This document shows, in pieces, positions 41,631 to 50,784 of a stretch of 64,000 nucleotides of DNA; within the stretch, counting starts at the first letter, position 1, and every line of letters begins with the position of its first letter. This DNA is from SAR202 cluster bacterium (GTDB lineage Bacteria; Chloroflexota; Dehalococcoidia; Lucifugimonadales; Lucifugimonadaceae). The notes under the pieces are model-generated. The model was given only the letters and a program-made list of their open reading frames with translations, did not search any database and was not told the origin of the DNA. The position numbers were made by a program, and so were the translations under genes. The stretch covers positions 1 to 64,000 of the forward strand of contig VGZT01000002.1 of assembly GCA_016872495.1 (NCBI GenBank). The letters are read 5' to 3'.

Positions 41631-42230
41631 GCAGAACCGCAACGCACGGTCCACCGGCATGTCCAGGTCGAAGATGTCGTCGAGCGGAACGATCGCAACG
41701 TAACCCGAGTTCGGGGTCGGCGCGGTCGGGATATAGACCACGCCCATCACCTGCCCGTCCTCGTGCTCAAGGGTGTTCGTGAGGAAGCCGATTGCCCAGG
41801 TGCCGCGCCTCGGATACTCAAACTCGACGACCCGGCGGAAGCCGGTCGTTCCCTGGCCGCTGAACGACTCGACCAGTTGCTTCGATGCTGAATAGACGGT
41901 GCTGTAGACGGGGACCCTCAGCAGGGCAGCCTGCACCGACCTGACTATGAAGCGTCCCGCGTAGGTCGCCATGACCAGGCCCGCCCCGTAGGCGGCGGCG
42001 AGGATGATCGCAAACCCGACACCGGGTACCTCACGGCCCACCAGCAGGCGTATCGCGGGTTGAGGCAGGCGGTCCAGGCTGTTGAAGACGAAAGCCAGCA
42101 CCACGTACGTGATCAGTACCGGAATGAGGATCAAGAACCCCGCAATCAAGCGCGTGCGCACGTGGCGCCGAACGTGGAACCGCACACCCTCTCCGTTGGA
42201 TCCAGGTTCGTTGGGCGATATACCGGTCAT
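41565..42230 (-). CDS. DUF502-family membrane protein
   Basis: The 221-residue inner-membrane protein has an Arg-rich cytoplasmic N-terminus, two hydrophobic helices (LIAGFLILIPVLITYVVLAF and GVGFAIILAAAYGAGLVMA), and the family segment VPVYSTVYSASKQLVESFS, then FEYPRRGTWAIGFLTN and VYIPTAPTPNSGYVAIVP. PF04367 members are of unknown role. Its ATG overlaps the stop of the epimerase gene, so the three genes Nmad3-like, epimerase and DUF502 form one transcript. Confidence 0.88.
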   Translation of the reverse strand: MTGISPNEPGSNGEGVRFHVRRHVRTRLIAGFLILIPVLITYVVLAFVFNSLDRLPQPAIRLLVGREVPGVGFAIILAAAYGAGLVMATYAGRFIVRSVQAALLRVPVYSTVYSASKQLVESFSGQGTTGFRRVVEFEYPRRGTWAIGFLTNTLEHEDGQVMGVVYIPTAPTPNSGYVAIVPLDDIFDLDMPVDRALRFCLSGGIIAPPRLNRRRAAPQSP

Positions 42231-43033
42231 GCTCCCGTCCTTTGTCGGAGTCGACTTCGATACGTCTCGGCGTCATCTTGCGGCTGATATCCGATGGTCT
42301 TGCGGGCGTGCTCGATGTCCCAGAAGTGCCACTTGTTGTTCGACACCCCGTAGAAGATGTCGAACTTGAGATTCTTAGCGCTCAGGCAGCGGTCGATCAA
42401 CTGGGCGAGGTCACGATGGCTGCACCACGTCGCCAGCTGCCGCACGTCGTGTGTCGGATCGTTGTGACGGTTCACGGTCCCGATCCGGAGGCATGCAATC
42501 TCCATGCCGTGGTTCTCGGCATAGTAGGCGCCGATCGCCTCGCCGAACGCCTTGCTAACGCCGTAGTACCCGTCGGGGCGGATAGCTACGTTGTGATCGA
42601 TTCGCTTCAGCTTCACCGGATCAAGGCCGGCGTAGTCCCCCTTCCTGATCCGCCGGTACGGCTGGTCAAGCTCGAACATTCCCACCGCGTGGTTCGAGCT
42701 TGCGTAGACGATCCGCTTCGCGCCCGCCTGGCGCGCGGCCTCGAACACGTTATGCGTGGCGACGATGCCGTTATTAAGCGCCGAGTCCCATGCCTGATGC
42801 ATGTCGGCGTTTGCAGCGAGATGAACAACGGCGTCCATGCCGTCGAACGCCTTTCGGATCGAGGCGAGGTCGGCAACGTCACCCACGGACGTCGGTATGT
42901 TCGAGGCGCCGCCCTCGGACGGGCGGCGGTCCAGGCCGGAAAAGGTGTACCGGTCGCCCAGGTGCGCAACAAGCACCCCGCCAATGAGCCCGCCCGAGCC
43001 CGTGATCAGTACCTTCGGTTTCGCGGTAGACAT
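42227..43033 (-). CDS. NAD-dependent epimerase/dehydratase (uronate dehydrogenase-like)
   Basis: The 268-residue extended SDR protein has VLITGSGGLIGGVLVAHL at its start, VVHLAANADMHQAW, SSNHAVGMFE and the catalytic YYGVSKAFGEAIG. The length, SSNHAVG and CLRIGTVN patterns resemble uronate dehydrogenase, which oxidises hexuronates to aldaric acid lactones. That would link it to sugar-acid breakdown, but other SDR activities remain possible. ATG at 43033; its stop overlaps DUF502. Confidence 0.85.
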   Translation of the reverse strand: MSTAKPKVLITGSGGLIGGVLVAHLGDRYTFSGLDRRPSEGGASNIPTSVGDVADLASIRKAFDGMDAVVHLAANADMHQAWDSALNNGIVATHNVFEAARQAGAKRIVYASSNHAVGMFELDQPYRRIRKGDYAGLDPVKLKRIDHNVAIRPDGYYGVSKAFGEAIGAYYAENHGMEIACLRIGTVNRHNDPTHDVRQLATWCSHRDLAQLIDRCLSAKNLKFDIFYGVSNNKWHFWDIEHARKTIGYQPQDDAETYRSRLRQRTGA

Positions 43034-43806
43034 CAGGTCACTCCGGAATTGAACTCGTGAATACGCCGCCAGAGTATCGCCAGCCGGTGCCGGGCGTCCC
43101 CGGACAGTGCTGGGTCGATTATGCAGCGACAGGTCCGCGTGTATGAGCCGATAACCTGCAAATCGGAACGACCGGCACCCCACGTCAGAGGCTTGTCCGT
43201 CGCGTCCCTGAGGACCAGTTCGGCGATTCGACGATCGATCGGAACGGCACGGCGGAAGCGGCGCGACCGTTTCGAACCGCCGAAGACCCAGAAGCCGTCC
43301 CAGTGGCGGTCGTCGTTTCGCCCCTTCCTCACGTGGGCGTTCGCTTCGAACCGGCCAGGCAATCGCCCGGCGGGTCGCCCGGCCACATTGGCGACTACCT
43401 GATCAACCTCCAGGTACCCGATCAGAAAGAAACCGGCTTCCTGCGCTTCAGCCGGGCCGGTCGCACGACGCAGCCGGGCAATGAACATCAGCAGATCGCC
43501 GGGCTGGATCTGCCTCAGCGCGTGGGCGCGCGGTGCGCGCTCACAGTTGTCGCCGTAGGTCAGTTGCCGGAAGTCCGGATCGGCGTGGGCAGCCACCCCC
43601 CAGAGGCGCGCCGGGAGAAACCTCTTCAGAGACACACTGGGGTCGCCCCACGACCTGAGTTCAGCAAAGGTGACCGAATTCGGACCCGGTTCGGGTGGGG
43701 TCTCAGGGATGGGCAGGAGCTCGAACGACCCGTCGTCGAAAAGGGGGCTCGAATACCGATGGGAGGTATTTGCGCCTACATTCGCCAGGAAAACGCGAGA
43801 TTCCAC
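43033..43806 (-). CDS. Nmad3-like protein (nucleotide modification associated domain 3)
   Basis: The 257-residue frame from GTG 43806 opens RVFLANVGANTSHRYSSPLF and continues FDDGSFELLPIPETPP, then ARAPRAHALRQIQPGDLLMF-like text (one-domain alpha/beta), FFLIGYLEVDQVV, and a basic C-terminus. This pattern recalls the Nmad3 family (PF18754), first noted beside nucleotide-modifying enzymes in phage and bacteria. The name rests on recall, and the role is unknown. The gene overlaps the epimerase start by one base (TGATG). Confidence 0.6.
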   Translation of the reverse strand: MESRVFLANVGANTSHRYSSPLFDDGSFELLPIPETPPEPGPNSVTFAELRSWGDPSVSLKRFLPARLWGVAAHADPDFRQLTYGDNCERAPRAHALRQIQPGDLLMFIARLRRATGPAEAQEAGFFLIGYLEVDQVVANVAGRPAGRLPGRFEANAHVRKGRNDDRHWDGFWVFGGSKRSRRFRRAVPIDRRIAELVLRDATDKPLTWGAGRSDLQVIGSYTRTCRCIIDPALSGDARHRLAILWRRIHEFNSGVT

Positions 43807-44029
43807 GCCGCGAGTATGCGGCAACCGGGCCCGGCGGTTGTAGGCCAGGCGAAGCCCCAGGACATCCGGGCACTCAAGGCTGCGGGTGGACGGGGGCCAG
43901 GACCATGATCGGGGCATTCAAGGCGTTCGTGATGCGTGGGAACGTGCCGGGCCGCGCGGTGGCTTCATCCTCGGCCCCGCGTCCCGTGGCTGCCGGCCTG
44001 TATTCCAGGAGCTTTGGTACCCTTCTGCC

Positions 44030-45214
44030 GTGCTGATCACCAGAACAGACGAACTGAAGAAGATCTGCGCCGTGCTCGCGCGGCGGCCCTACGTGGCGGT
44101 CGACACCGAATTCGTCGGAGAGAACAGTTACTGGCCTCGCCTGTGCCTGATCCAGGTCGCGCACGGCGACCAGGCGGCTGCGATCGACCCGCTCGATAAG
44201 GACCTTGACATGGGTCCGCTGTTCGAGCTGATGGCCGCGCGTGAGGTGGTGAAGGTATTCCACTCCGGTAGTCAGGACCTGGCGATCTTCTTCCGGCTCA
44301 TGCGCCGGATGCCCGCGCCCGTTTTTGATACCCAGGTTGCGGCCATGGCGTGCGGTCTGGGGGACTCGATTTCCTACGCCAACCTGGTCGCGGCCCTGGT
44401 TGGCGTCGACATCCGCAAGAAGATGCAGGTCACGAACTGGGCCCACCGGCCGCTCACCCGAGCGCAGCTCGATTACTCGCTTGGCGATGTCTCTCACCTC
44501 TGCGATGCGTACGAGGTCCTTGCGGCGAAATTGAAGTCGCTGGCGCGCGAGTCGTGGATCGAAGAAGAGATGAACCGGTTGACCGACGAAACCAGGATCG
44601 AGACCGACCCTTCAGAGTCCTGGCGGAGGATCAACATCCGTGGAGCAGATCGTCGAACGCTGGCCGTCCTACGCGAGGTGGCCGCGTGGCGAGAGCGCTG
44701 TGCGATAAGCCTGAACATCCCACGCAATCGCGTGGCACGTGACGAGACCCTGATCGACGTCTCATTCCGCAAGCCCCGGGCGGCCGCAGACCTGGAGAAG
44801 GCGCGCGGCTTTTCCAGCGTGCCGGGCAATGGCGTCGCGGCTACCGAGATCCTGGCCGCGATCGAGCGAGGCCTGGCCGCGCCCGTGACTGATGCGCCAC
44901 GGCCCCATGCAAGGATCGAGTTGACCGACGGCCTCCAGGCGCAGGTCAGCCTGCTCCAGACATTGCTACGAGTAAGGGCCGAGGAGCACGGGATCGCCCA
45001 GCGGCTCATCGCCACCAGGTTGGACCTGGAGGCACTGGTTGATGCGCCGGAAGGGGAACATCGGCTCCTGGCGGGCTGGCGCCGTGACCTGTTCGGAGAG
45101 GATGCGCTGAAGCTGCTCAGGGGCGAGCTGGCGATCACGGGGGACGCTGCCGGTACCAGGATCGTGGCCACTCGGCCGGTTGCAGCCAGGCCGGCCAGGC
45201 CCCGCGCGAGCTAG
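44030..45214 (+). CDS. rnd: Ribonuclease D
   Basis: The 394-residue 3'-5' exonuclease trims tRNA and other small RNA precursors. DEDD catalytic motifs are visible: VAVDTEFVGENSYWP, HSGSQDLAIF, VFDTQVAAM and LDYSLGDVSHL (DEDDy type). HRDC-type helical domains follow (LREVAAWRERCAISLNIPRN and RGFSSVPGNGVA). GTG at 44030; AGGAG lies about 18 bases upstream. Divergent from the Nmad3 gene over 223 bases. Confidence 0.92.
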   Translation: MLITRTDELKKICAVLARRPYVAVDTEFVGENSYWPRLCLIQVAHGDQAAAIDPLDKDLDMGPLFELMAAREVVKVFHSGSQDLAIFFRLMRRMPAPVFDTQVAAMACGLGDSISYANLVAALVGVDIRKKMQVTNWAHRPLTRAQLDYSLGDVSHLCDAYEVLAAKLKSLARESWIEEEMNRLTDETRIETDPSESWRRINIRGADRRTLAVLREVAAWRERCAISLNIPRNRVARDETLIDVSFRKPRAAADLEKARGFSSVPGNGVAATEILAAIERGLAAPVTDAPRPHARIELTDGLQAQVSLLQTLLRVRAEEHGIAQRLIATRLDLEALVDAPEGEHRLLAGWRRDLFGEDALKLLRGELAITGDAAGTRIVATRPVAARPARPRAS

Positions 45215-45254
45215 AGTAGCGGCCCGGATCATCACAGCAGCCCGGAGGACGTGC

Positions 45255-46016
45255 GTGCAACCCAGGGTCCATGTCGGTGAATCGGTTCTTGAGCGCCTGA
45301 GAAAGCAGACCTCGGCGACGGCGTACAGTGCCGTTTATCGGCTGCCGATCCCGGGTAACGGCCAGTGGTTTGCGACTGTCGGCTGGCAACGCTGCCTGAT
45401 GCATGGCGTGCAGCCATTGACCGCCGGAAAACGCCTGGTAGGGCGGGCCAGGACGCTCAGATTCCTGCCCCCGCGCCCAGACCTTCTCGCGATCACGAGG
45501 CGTGGCGCCGACTCTCCCGAGTACCGAGCCATGGCGGAATGCGGTCCCGGCGACGTGCTGGTCGTCGAAGCGCACTCGGCCGACCCGTATGCGTGCATAC
45601 TTGGCAACATGAAGACCCGCCAGCTGTGGCACAACCGCGCCGGCGGAATAGTGACCGATGGTGCCATTCGAGACCTCGACCTGATTTCCCGGGAGTACGG
45701 ACTCGCGGTGTTCGCACGCCAGCGCTCTCCCATGGGCAATCTTCCGTTCATCGAAGCCTACGAATCCGGCGAACCCGTAAACGTCGGAGGCGTGCTGGTG
45801 ATGCCCGGGGACGTCATCGTCGCTGATGACGACGGCGTGGTAGTGGTGCCATGTCAGCACGCCGAGGCGGTCATCGACTGGATCGAGGAGCAGGAAGGCG
45901 CCGAGGAGTTCGTCCAGAAGCTCATCGACGAGGAGAAGGCGCGCCCGGGGAAGTACTATCCGATCTCCGAAGAAACCAAGGCGCGCTACCGGGAGTCGCT
46001 CAAGAAGTCCTCTTAG
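45255..46016 (+). CDS. RraA-family protein (HMG/oxaloacetate aldolase-like)
   Basis: The 253-residue protein has the RraA/class II pyruvate aldolase-like signature NRAGGIVTDGAIRDLDLI, preceded by GDVLVVEAHSADPYACILGN. It may cleave 4-hydroxy-4-methyl-2-oxoglutarate or related keto acids, or decarboxylate oxaloacetate; RNase E inhibition (true RraA) is less likely. GTG at 45255 follows CCGGAGGAC. It starts the accessory locus, 64 bases before enolase paralog 3. Confidence 0.82.
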   Translation: MQPRVHVGESVLERLRKQTSATAYSAVYRLPIPGNGQWFATVGWQRCLMHGVQPLTAGKRLVGRARTLRFLPPRPDLLAITRRGADSPEYRAMAECGPGDVLVVEAHSADPYACILGNMKTRQLWHNRAGGIVTDGAIRDLDLISREYGLAVFARQRSPMGNLPFIEAYESGEPVNVGGVLVMPGDVIVADDDGVVVVPCQHAEAVIDWIEEQEGAEEFVQKLIDEEKARPGKYYPISEETKARYRESLKKSS

Positions 46017-46080
46017 GGCGCGTTTCACATGCGCCTGCAACAAGTAGTGCCCATCGCTTGAATAAAGGGAGTCTGAGAAC

Positions 46081-47211
46081 GTGAAGATCGAAGAAGTCGA
46101 GTCATTTCTGATCGGTGACGCTTACGTTGTCCGCGTGCGCGCCGACAACGGGCTTACCGGCCTGGGCCAGACGGCCTGCTGGGGTTACCCGGAAGCGGTC
46201 GAACGGATCGTGGCCAGGTTCCGCTCATACCTGATCGGCAAGGACCCGTTCCGGATCGAGCACCACCACCAGTTCATGTATCGCATGGGCCCGTTCCGTG
46301 GATCTGCGCTTTCAGGCGCGGTCAGCGCGGTCGACATCGCCCTCTGGGACCTCAAGGGCAAGCACTTTCAGGTACCAGTCTGGGAGCTCCTGGGGGGCAA
46401 GTGCCGTGACAGGGTCCGGCTCCACCTGTTGATGGGCGGCAAGAATCCCGAGGACGCTGGTCGCCGCGCCCGCGAGGCACGCGAGGAGGGGTTTACCGCG
46501 GTCAAGCTCGATCCGCTCCCCGACACCTTCCATTCGATGACCCTTCAGCGGCTGATCAAGTCGACGCGCGAGACCGTTGCCGCGGTGCGCAAAGGCGCGG
46601 GCGATGACGTCGACGTGATCCTGGAGTTGCATCGAAAGCTCACGCCGATGGTTTCGATCGCGCTGGCCGATGCACTGGTCGAGTTCAATCCGCTGTTCAT
46701 CGAAGACCCGATCCAGATCGACTCCATCCAGTCGCAGGGGGAGCTGGCAAAGAGGTTCACGTCGCCGCTTGCGAACGGCGAGCGCATGCACACGATCTGG
46801 GAGTTCCGTGAGCTGCTGACGAGCGGCGGGCCTCAGTACGTCCGGCCTGACATCGGCCTGGCCGGTGGCATTACCCACTGCAAGAAGATCGCGGCCGTTG
46901 CCGAATCGTTCCACTCCGCGGTAGTAACCCACAACTACCTCGGACCGATTCTTACGGCGGCGTCGGTGCAGCTCGACGTCTCGATCCCGAATTTCGTCGT
47001 GCAGGAGTACTCGAAGGGCGACGAGTCACCGAAGAACCGCGTGTACAAGAACTCGGTGAAGCGGAAGGGCGGGTTCATCCCGACGCCGGAGACGCCGGGC
47101 ATCGGGGTCGAACTCGACGAGGCGCTATTGAAGAAGGCGAAGCACGAGCCACGGGACCTGACAAAGATCGTACCGATGCGAGACGACGGATCGGTCGCTT
47201 ACTCGGTGTAA
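46081..47211 (+). CDS. Enolase-superfamily sugar-acid dehydratase-like protein, paralog 3
   Basis: The 376-residue protein belongs to the mandelate racemase-like group. Ligands read Glu in DVILELHRKL (instead of the usual Asp), Glu in FIEDPIQID and Glu in ANGERMHTI. The base His lies in VVTHNYLGPIL; the KxK site reads AVKLDPL. The Asp-to-Glu change at the first ligand also occurs in some dehydratases. It follows the RraA gene on the same transcript, which fits a dehydratase feeding an aldolase. GTG start at 46081, GGGAG upstream. Confidence 0.85.
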   Translation: MKIEEVESFLIGDAYVVRVRADNGLTGLGQTACWGYPEAVERIVARFRSYLIGKDPFRIEHHHQFMYRMGPFRGSALSGAVSAVDIALWDLKGKHFQVPVWELLGGKCRDRVRLHLLMGGKNPEDAGRRAREAREEGFTAVKLDPLPDTFHSMTLQRLIKSTRETVAAVRKGAGDDVDVILELHRKLTPMVSIALADALVEFNPLFIEDPIQIDSIQSQGELAKRFTSPLANGERMHTIWEFRELLTSGGPQYVRPDIGLAGGITHCKKIAAVAESFHSAVVTHNYLGPILTAASVQLDVSIPNFVVQEYSKGDESPKNRVYKNSVKRKGGFIPTPETPGIGVELDEALLKKAKHEPRDLTKIVPMRDDGSVAYSV

Positions 47212-47214
47212 GTC

Positions 47215-47811
47215 ATCGACTTCTCTGCGTCCGCCCGATCGAGCACCCGTGCCAGCCGGGCAAGGTGCGCGGGCTTCAGGCCTCCGGTCTCGTCGATCCC
47301 GGTGCTGATCCACGGCTGATACTGCGGCGATGCGACGCCGCGCCAGATTTCCGCGTCGGATGCGCGCGCCCAATTCGTCGAGCCGTTGCCTCACTGCTGG
47401 CTCCTTGTAGCACTGGAGCGGGCTGCCCCCCGCAAATTGACGGTGAAACCTGTCAAGCCGTGCGACCTCCAGGCCGGCATCGCGGCAATGAACTCGGCCG
47501 TGTTTCGGGCAGGATCCCAGCGCCCTGCGTCCGGATAGGCCCGGAAGCGCGCAGTGACCGGGTTCTCGTCGTCGAAGGCGGCCTGGGCCACGCGGCTTTT
47601 GAGGATGAATCCTCAATCGAGGTGTCCTGGGCGTACTGCCTCTCGTACCGCGGACGACCTTTAACCAGCCAATCTTCACCGTCGATGGCGACCAGGGTGT
47701 TTCGGGCCACGGCCTGCGCCTCCTCCAGAACCGGTTCGTCGGTCTTGCGGTGGTATGCTCCACCCGCCTCGCAGTGGCGGTCTGAGCTCCACGCTGCGGG
47801 CGCCCTCTCAC
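47215..47811 (-). pseudogene. Decayed sugar-active TIM-barrel-like protein
   Basis: Three frames on the minus strand continue one protein. First VLEEAQAVARNTLVAIDGED (about 47735), then YPDAGRWDPARNTAEFIAAM and PAWRSHGLTGFTVNL, then QPWISTGIDETGGLKPAHL and RLARVLDRADAEKS. These match the N-terminal half of a family of glycoside-hydrolase-like proteins, in which 'WDp..NtaEFv..mP.Wr.hGL' is followed by 'NLQGGSP' and 'QPW...af...G.L...yl.RL..il..aD'. Several frameshifts break it and the rest of the barrel is absent (it ends at the enolase stop). Dead gene. It suggests the locus once handled a polysaccharide. Confidence 0.65.
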
Positions 47812-47851
47812 GCTGCCGAGAGGGTGCGGTCACTGAGGGGATGCAGGGGCA

Positions 47852-48886
47852 ATGGCGATAAAACGAATCGGAATTATCGGCGCTGGCGCAATCGGCAGCG
47901 TCGTCGGCGGATTACTGACGAAAGCTGGACGGGACGTGACGCTGGTCGACCAGTGGCCCGAGCACGTGAACGCCATTAGAAAAAACGGTCTGAAGCTGAG
48001 CGGAACGTGCGGCGAGCACACGATCAAGGCCAGGGCCCTTCACATCCACGAGGCGCAGTCGATTCGTGAACCGGTCGACGCCGTGTTCATCGCCGTCAAG
48101 TCCTACGACACCGAGTGGGCAACCCAGCTGGGGCTTCAATACCTGTCGCCAGGGGGCTGCGTGGTCGATTTCCAGAACGGGATCAACGACGAGCGCGTTG
48201 CGGCGGTGGCGGGCAGGGAACGGACGCTGGGCTGCATTATCACGATCGGCGCGGGCATGTACGAGCCGGGGCACGCAATGCGCACGGACACCAACAAGGT
48301 TGGGTTCAAGATCGGGGAGCTCGACGGCAAGGCCACCCCCCGGGCGAATGAGCTCGCCGAGATCATGAACGCGGTCGCTCCCTCGAAGGTCACGACAAAC
48401 CTGTGGGGCGAGCGCTGGTCGAAGCTGGCTGTGAACTGCATGGCGAACCCGATCGCCGGCCTTACGGGCCTTGGAAGCGCCGAAGTGCGCACCGACCCCA
48501 ACGCCCGGCGCGTCGCGATCAAGCTCGCGGCCGAGGTGATCAGGGTTGGCAGGGCGCTCGGTCATGAGATCGAGCCGATCTTCGGGATCCCCGCACAGCG
48601 GTTCGTCGACGCGTCCGACGGCAAGGGCGTGGAGGAGCTGGAGACCGACATGGCAACCGGCGCTGGATCGCTTGCCGGTGGAAAGCCTTCCTTCCTGCAG
48701 GACGTGCTCAAAGGCCGGAGGACCGAGGTCGAGTATCTGAACGGATACGTTTCGGAGCAGGGCCGGAAAGCCGGTATCCAGACGCCATATTGCGACGCGA
48801 TAGTGAAGGTGGTCACCGGGTTCCCGGTCGGCGGGTTGAAGCCGGATCCCAGGAACCTCGCGCCACTCGTCGCGATGTTGCGGTAA
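47852..48886 (+). CDS. Ketopantoate reductase-family oxidoreductase
   Basis: The 344-residue NADPH-dependent reductase has GIIGAGAIGSVVGG at its start, the family AVKSYDTEWA, DFQNGINDERVA, and the catalytic Lys in WSKLAVNCMANPIAG. PanE reduces ketopantoate for CoA, but in this catabolic setting a different 2-keto acid is equally likely; the C-terminal domain is a little longer than in PanE. It is followed by marC after six bases. Confidence 0.85.
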   Translation: MAIKRIGIIGAGAIGSVVGGLLTKAGRDVTLVDQWPEHVNAIRKNGLKLSGTCGEHTIKARALHIHEAQSIREPVDAVFIAVKSYDTEWATQLGLQYLSPGGCVVDFQNGINDERVAAVAGRERTLGCIITIGAGMYEPGHAMRTDTNKVGFKIGELDGKATPRANELAEIMNAVAPSKVTTNLWGERWSKLAVNCMANPIAGLTGLGSAEVRTDPNARRVAIKLAAEVIRVGRALGHEIEPIFGIPAQRFVDASDGKGVEELETDMATGAGSLAGGKPSFLQDVLKGRRTEVEYLNGYVSEQGRKAGIQTPYCDAIVKVVTGFPVGGLKPDPRNLAPLVAMLR

Positions 48887-48892
48887 GGGCAC

Positions 48893-49504
48893 TTGTCCGG
48901 AGTTTCGGACCAGCTCGGGGAGTTCATCCTCGTATTCGTCCCGCTCTTCGTGGCGATGGATCCGCTCGGTGCCCTGCCGTTCCTGGTGCCGTTCCTGGGC
49001 CGGACGCCCCCGGCGCGACGCGGTCGGGTAGTAAGAATCGCTCTCCTGACCGGCCTCGTGCTCGGCCTGGCATTCCTGGCCCTTGGCCGGATGGTCTTCG
49101 ATGTGCTCGGCATTCAACTTGCCGACTTCCTCGTGGCAGGCGGGTTGATCCTGCTGGTGCTCGCATTGCGGGACATGATCGGCCCCGGCCCATCAGAACC
49201 GCCGGAGCCAGACGAGCTGCTGGCCGTGGTGCCGATCGGAACACCGCTGCTGATCGGCCCGGCCGCAATCTCGATGTTGATCCTTCTCAGCAGCCTTTAC
49301 GGGTACGCGGTCACGCTCATCGCGTTCGTGGCGAACATGGTGCTCGCGTGGATCGTCTTCAGGTTTTCGGCCCGCATCGGTGAATTTCTCGGCAGGGGAG
49401 GCCTCTTGGCGATGAGCCGTGTGGCCGACCTCCTGCTGGCGGCGATCGCAATCCAGCTGATTCGCAGAGGCGTGGTCGATATCTGGACCGGTCTGCGGGC
49501 ATGA
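48893..49504 (+). CDS. MarC-family integral membrane protein
   Basis: The 203-residue protein has six hydrophobic helices. MarC marks include FVPLFVAMDPLGALPFLVPF, DFLVAGGLILLVLALRD, VPIGTPLLIGPAAISMLIL and MSRVADLLLAAIAIQLIRRG. The role of MarC is unknown despite its name; metabolite export has been suggested for relatives. TTG at 48893. Confidence 0.87.
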   Translation: MSGVSDQLGEFILVFVPLFVAMDPLGALPFLVPFLGRTPPARRGRVVRIALLTGLVLGLAFLALGRMVFDVLGIQLADFLVAGGLILLVLALRDMIGPGPSEPPEPDELLAVVPIGTPLLIGPAAISMLILLSSLYGYAVTLIAFVANMVLAWIVFRFSARIGEFLGRGGLLAMSRVADLLLAAIAIQLIRRGVVDIWTGLRA

Positions 49505-49514
49505 GCGTCGGCAA

Positions 49515-50678
49515 GTGAGGGCGCCCGACTACCTGTACTTCTCGTTGGACGAGTACGCGGCGCGCTTGCGCGGGTTGCGAAACCGCATGCAAGAGCGGTC
49601 GATCCAGGCGCTGATCGTGACGACGCCCGAGAACATCTTCTACCTCAGCGGCTACCAGACTCCCGGCTATTACTGGTCGATGGCGTTAATTGTCTTCCTG
49701 GACCGGGAGCCTGTCCTGGTGCCACCTCCTCACGAGGAGTCACTGGTCTCGGCCTTCTGCGTCTTCGAGGAGTACCAGACTTACCGCGACACGGCTGACT
49801 GGATCAGTGTCACTTCGGAGGTCATTAAGACCGGTCGCGCAGGCACCGCGCGGATCGCGTACGAAGCGGAATCGTGGTTCATGCGGATCGGCGAGTTCGG
49901 GCGGCTGCAAGCAGCGCTGCCGGATGCGGTGCTGGTCGACGGGTCCGGCCTGGTGGAGTCTGGCCGCCTGATCAAGTCACCCGCCGAGATCTGTTACATC
50001 CGAGAGGCTTCGGTGGCGTCGCAGGCGGGCATGAGGGCGGGCATCGACGCGGTCGCGGTCGGCGCCACCGAGAACGAGATCGCGGCCGCGGTGGTCGCCG
50101 CACAACTGGAGAACGGCAGCGAATACAGCGGGCTGCCGCCTTTCATCAATTCGGGCCCGCGCACGATGCTGGTGCACGTTACATGGTCGGGCAGACGAGT
50201 CGGAAGCGATGAGCCCGTCTTTCTAGAGATCCCGGGCTGCATACACAGGTACCACGCGGCCATGACCAGGACCGTGTGGACGGGTTCAGCCCCGGACCTC
50301 CTGCGTCGGGCCAACGAGACGAACACGGATGCGCTCAGGCTGGCCAAGGCTGCCATCAAGCCCGGCGTGAAGGCCAGGACGGTTTTCGAGCGCGCGCGCG
50401 ATCGGATCGCGGCGGGCGACGTCGGGTATCGGCAGGGGAGGCGCGTCGCCTACGGGATCGGCATCGGCTTTCCGCCTCGCTGGGACGAAGGCCACATCAT
50501 GAGCATCAACGACGGTGAAGAGCGTGTGCTGCGGGCGGGGATGACATTCCACCTCATAACAACCATGCGCATACGGGGTCTCGGGGCAGTCGGCTGCAGC
50601 GATACCGTACTGGTGACAGATAGCGGCTGCGAGACGTTGACTTCGTCCATAGAGCCCGGAGTGATCCTCAAGCCGTAG
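49515..50678 (+). CDS. M24 creatinase-like hydrolase (ectoine hydrolase DoeA-type)
   Basis: The 387-residue protein has the creatinase N-terminal domain (RLRGLRNRMQERSIQALIVT) and a pita-bread domain. Metal ligands of Xaa-Pro peptidases are missing: the first Asp is Glu in VFLEIPGCIHRYHAAMTRTV, the second is Ala, and the GHGxG His site reads YGIGIGFPPRWDEG. These changes match the metal-free DoeA/creatinase group, which hydrolyses ectoine or similar C-N bonds in small molecules. Likely to act on a nitrogenous small molecule. GTG at 49515. Confidence 0.8.
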   Translation: MRAPDYLYFSLDEYAARLRGLRNRMQERSIQALIVTTPENIFYLSGYQTPGYYWSMALIVFLDREPVLVPPPHEESLVSAFCVFEEYQTYRDTADWISVTSEVIKTGRAGTARIAYEAESWFMRIGEFGRLQAALPDAVLVDGSGLVESGRLIKSPAEICYIREASVASQAGMRAGIDAVAVGATENEIAAAVVAAQLENGSEYSGLPPFINSGPRTMLVHVTWSGRRVGSDEPVFLEIPGCIHRYHAAMTRTVWTGSAPDLLRRANETNTDALRLAKAAIKPGVKARTVFERARDRIAAGDVGYRQGRRVAYGIGIGFPPRWDEGHIMSINDGEERVLRAGMTFHLITTMRIRGLGAVGCSDTVLVTDSGCETLTSSIEPGVILKP

Positions 50679-50784
50679 ATCTTCGGAGTGCCGGCCCTTC
50701 GGACGTTTTCTGCCGTCCGAGTCCGAGATGGACCGAGCGTGGAAAGATGGCTGAACCAGGGATTGGACGCGAAGGGAGGGATTC

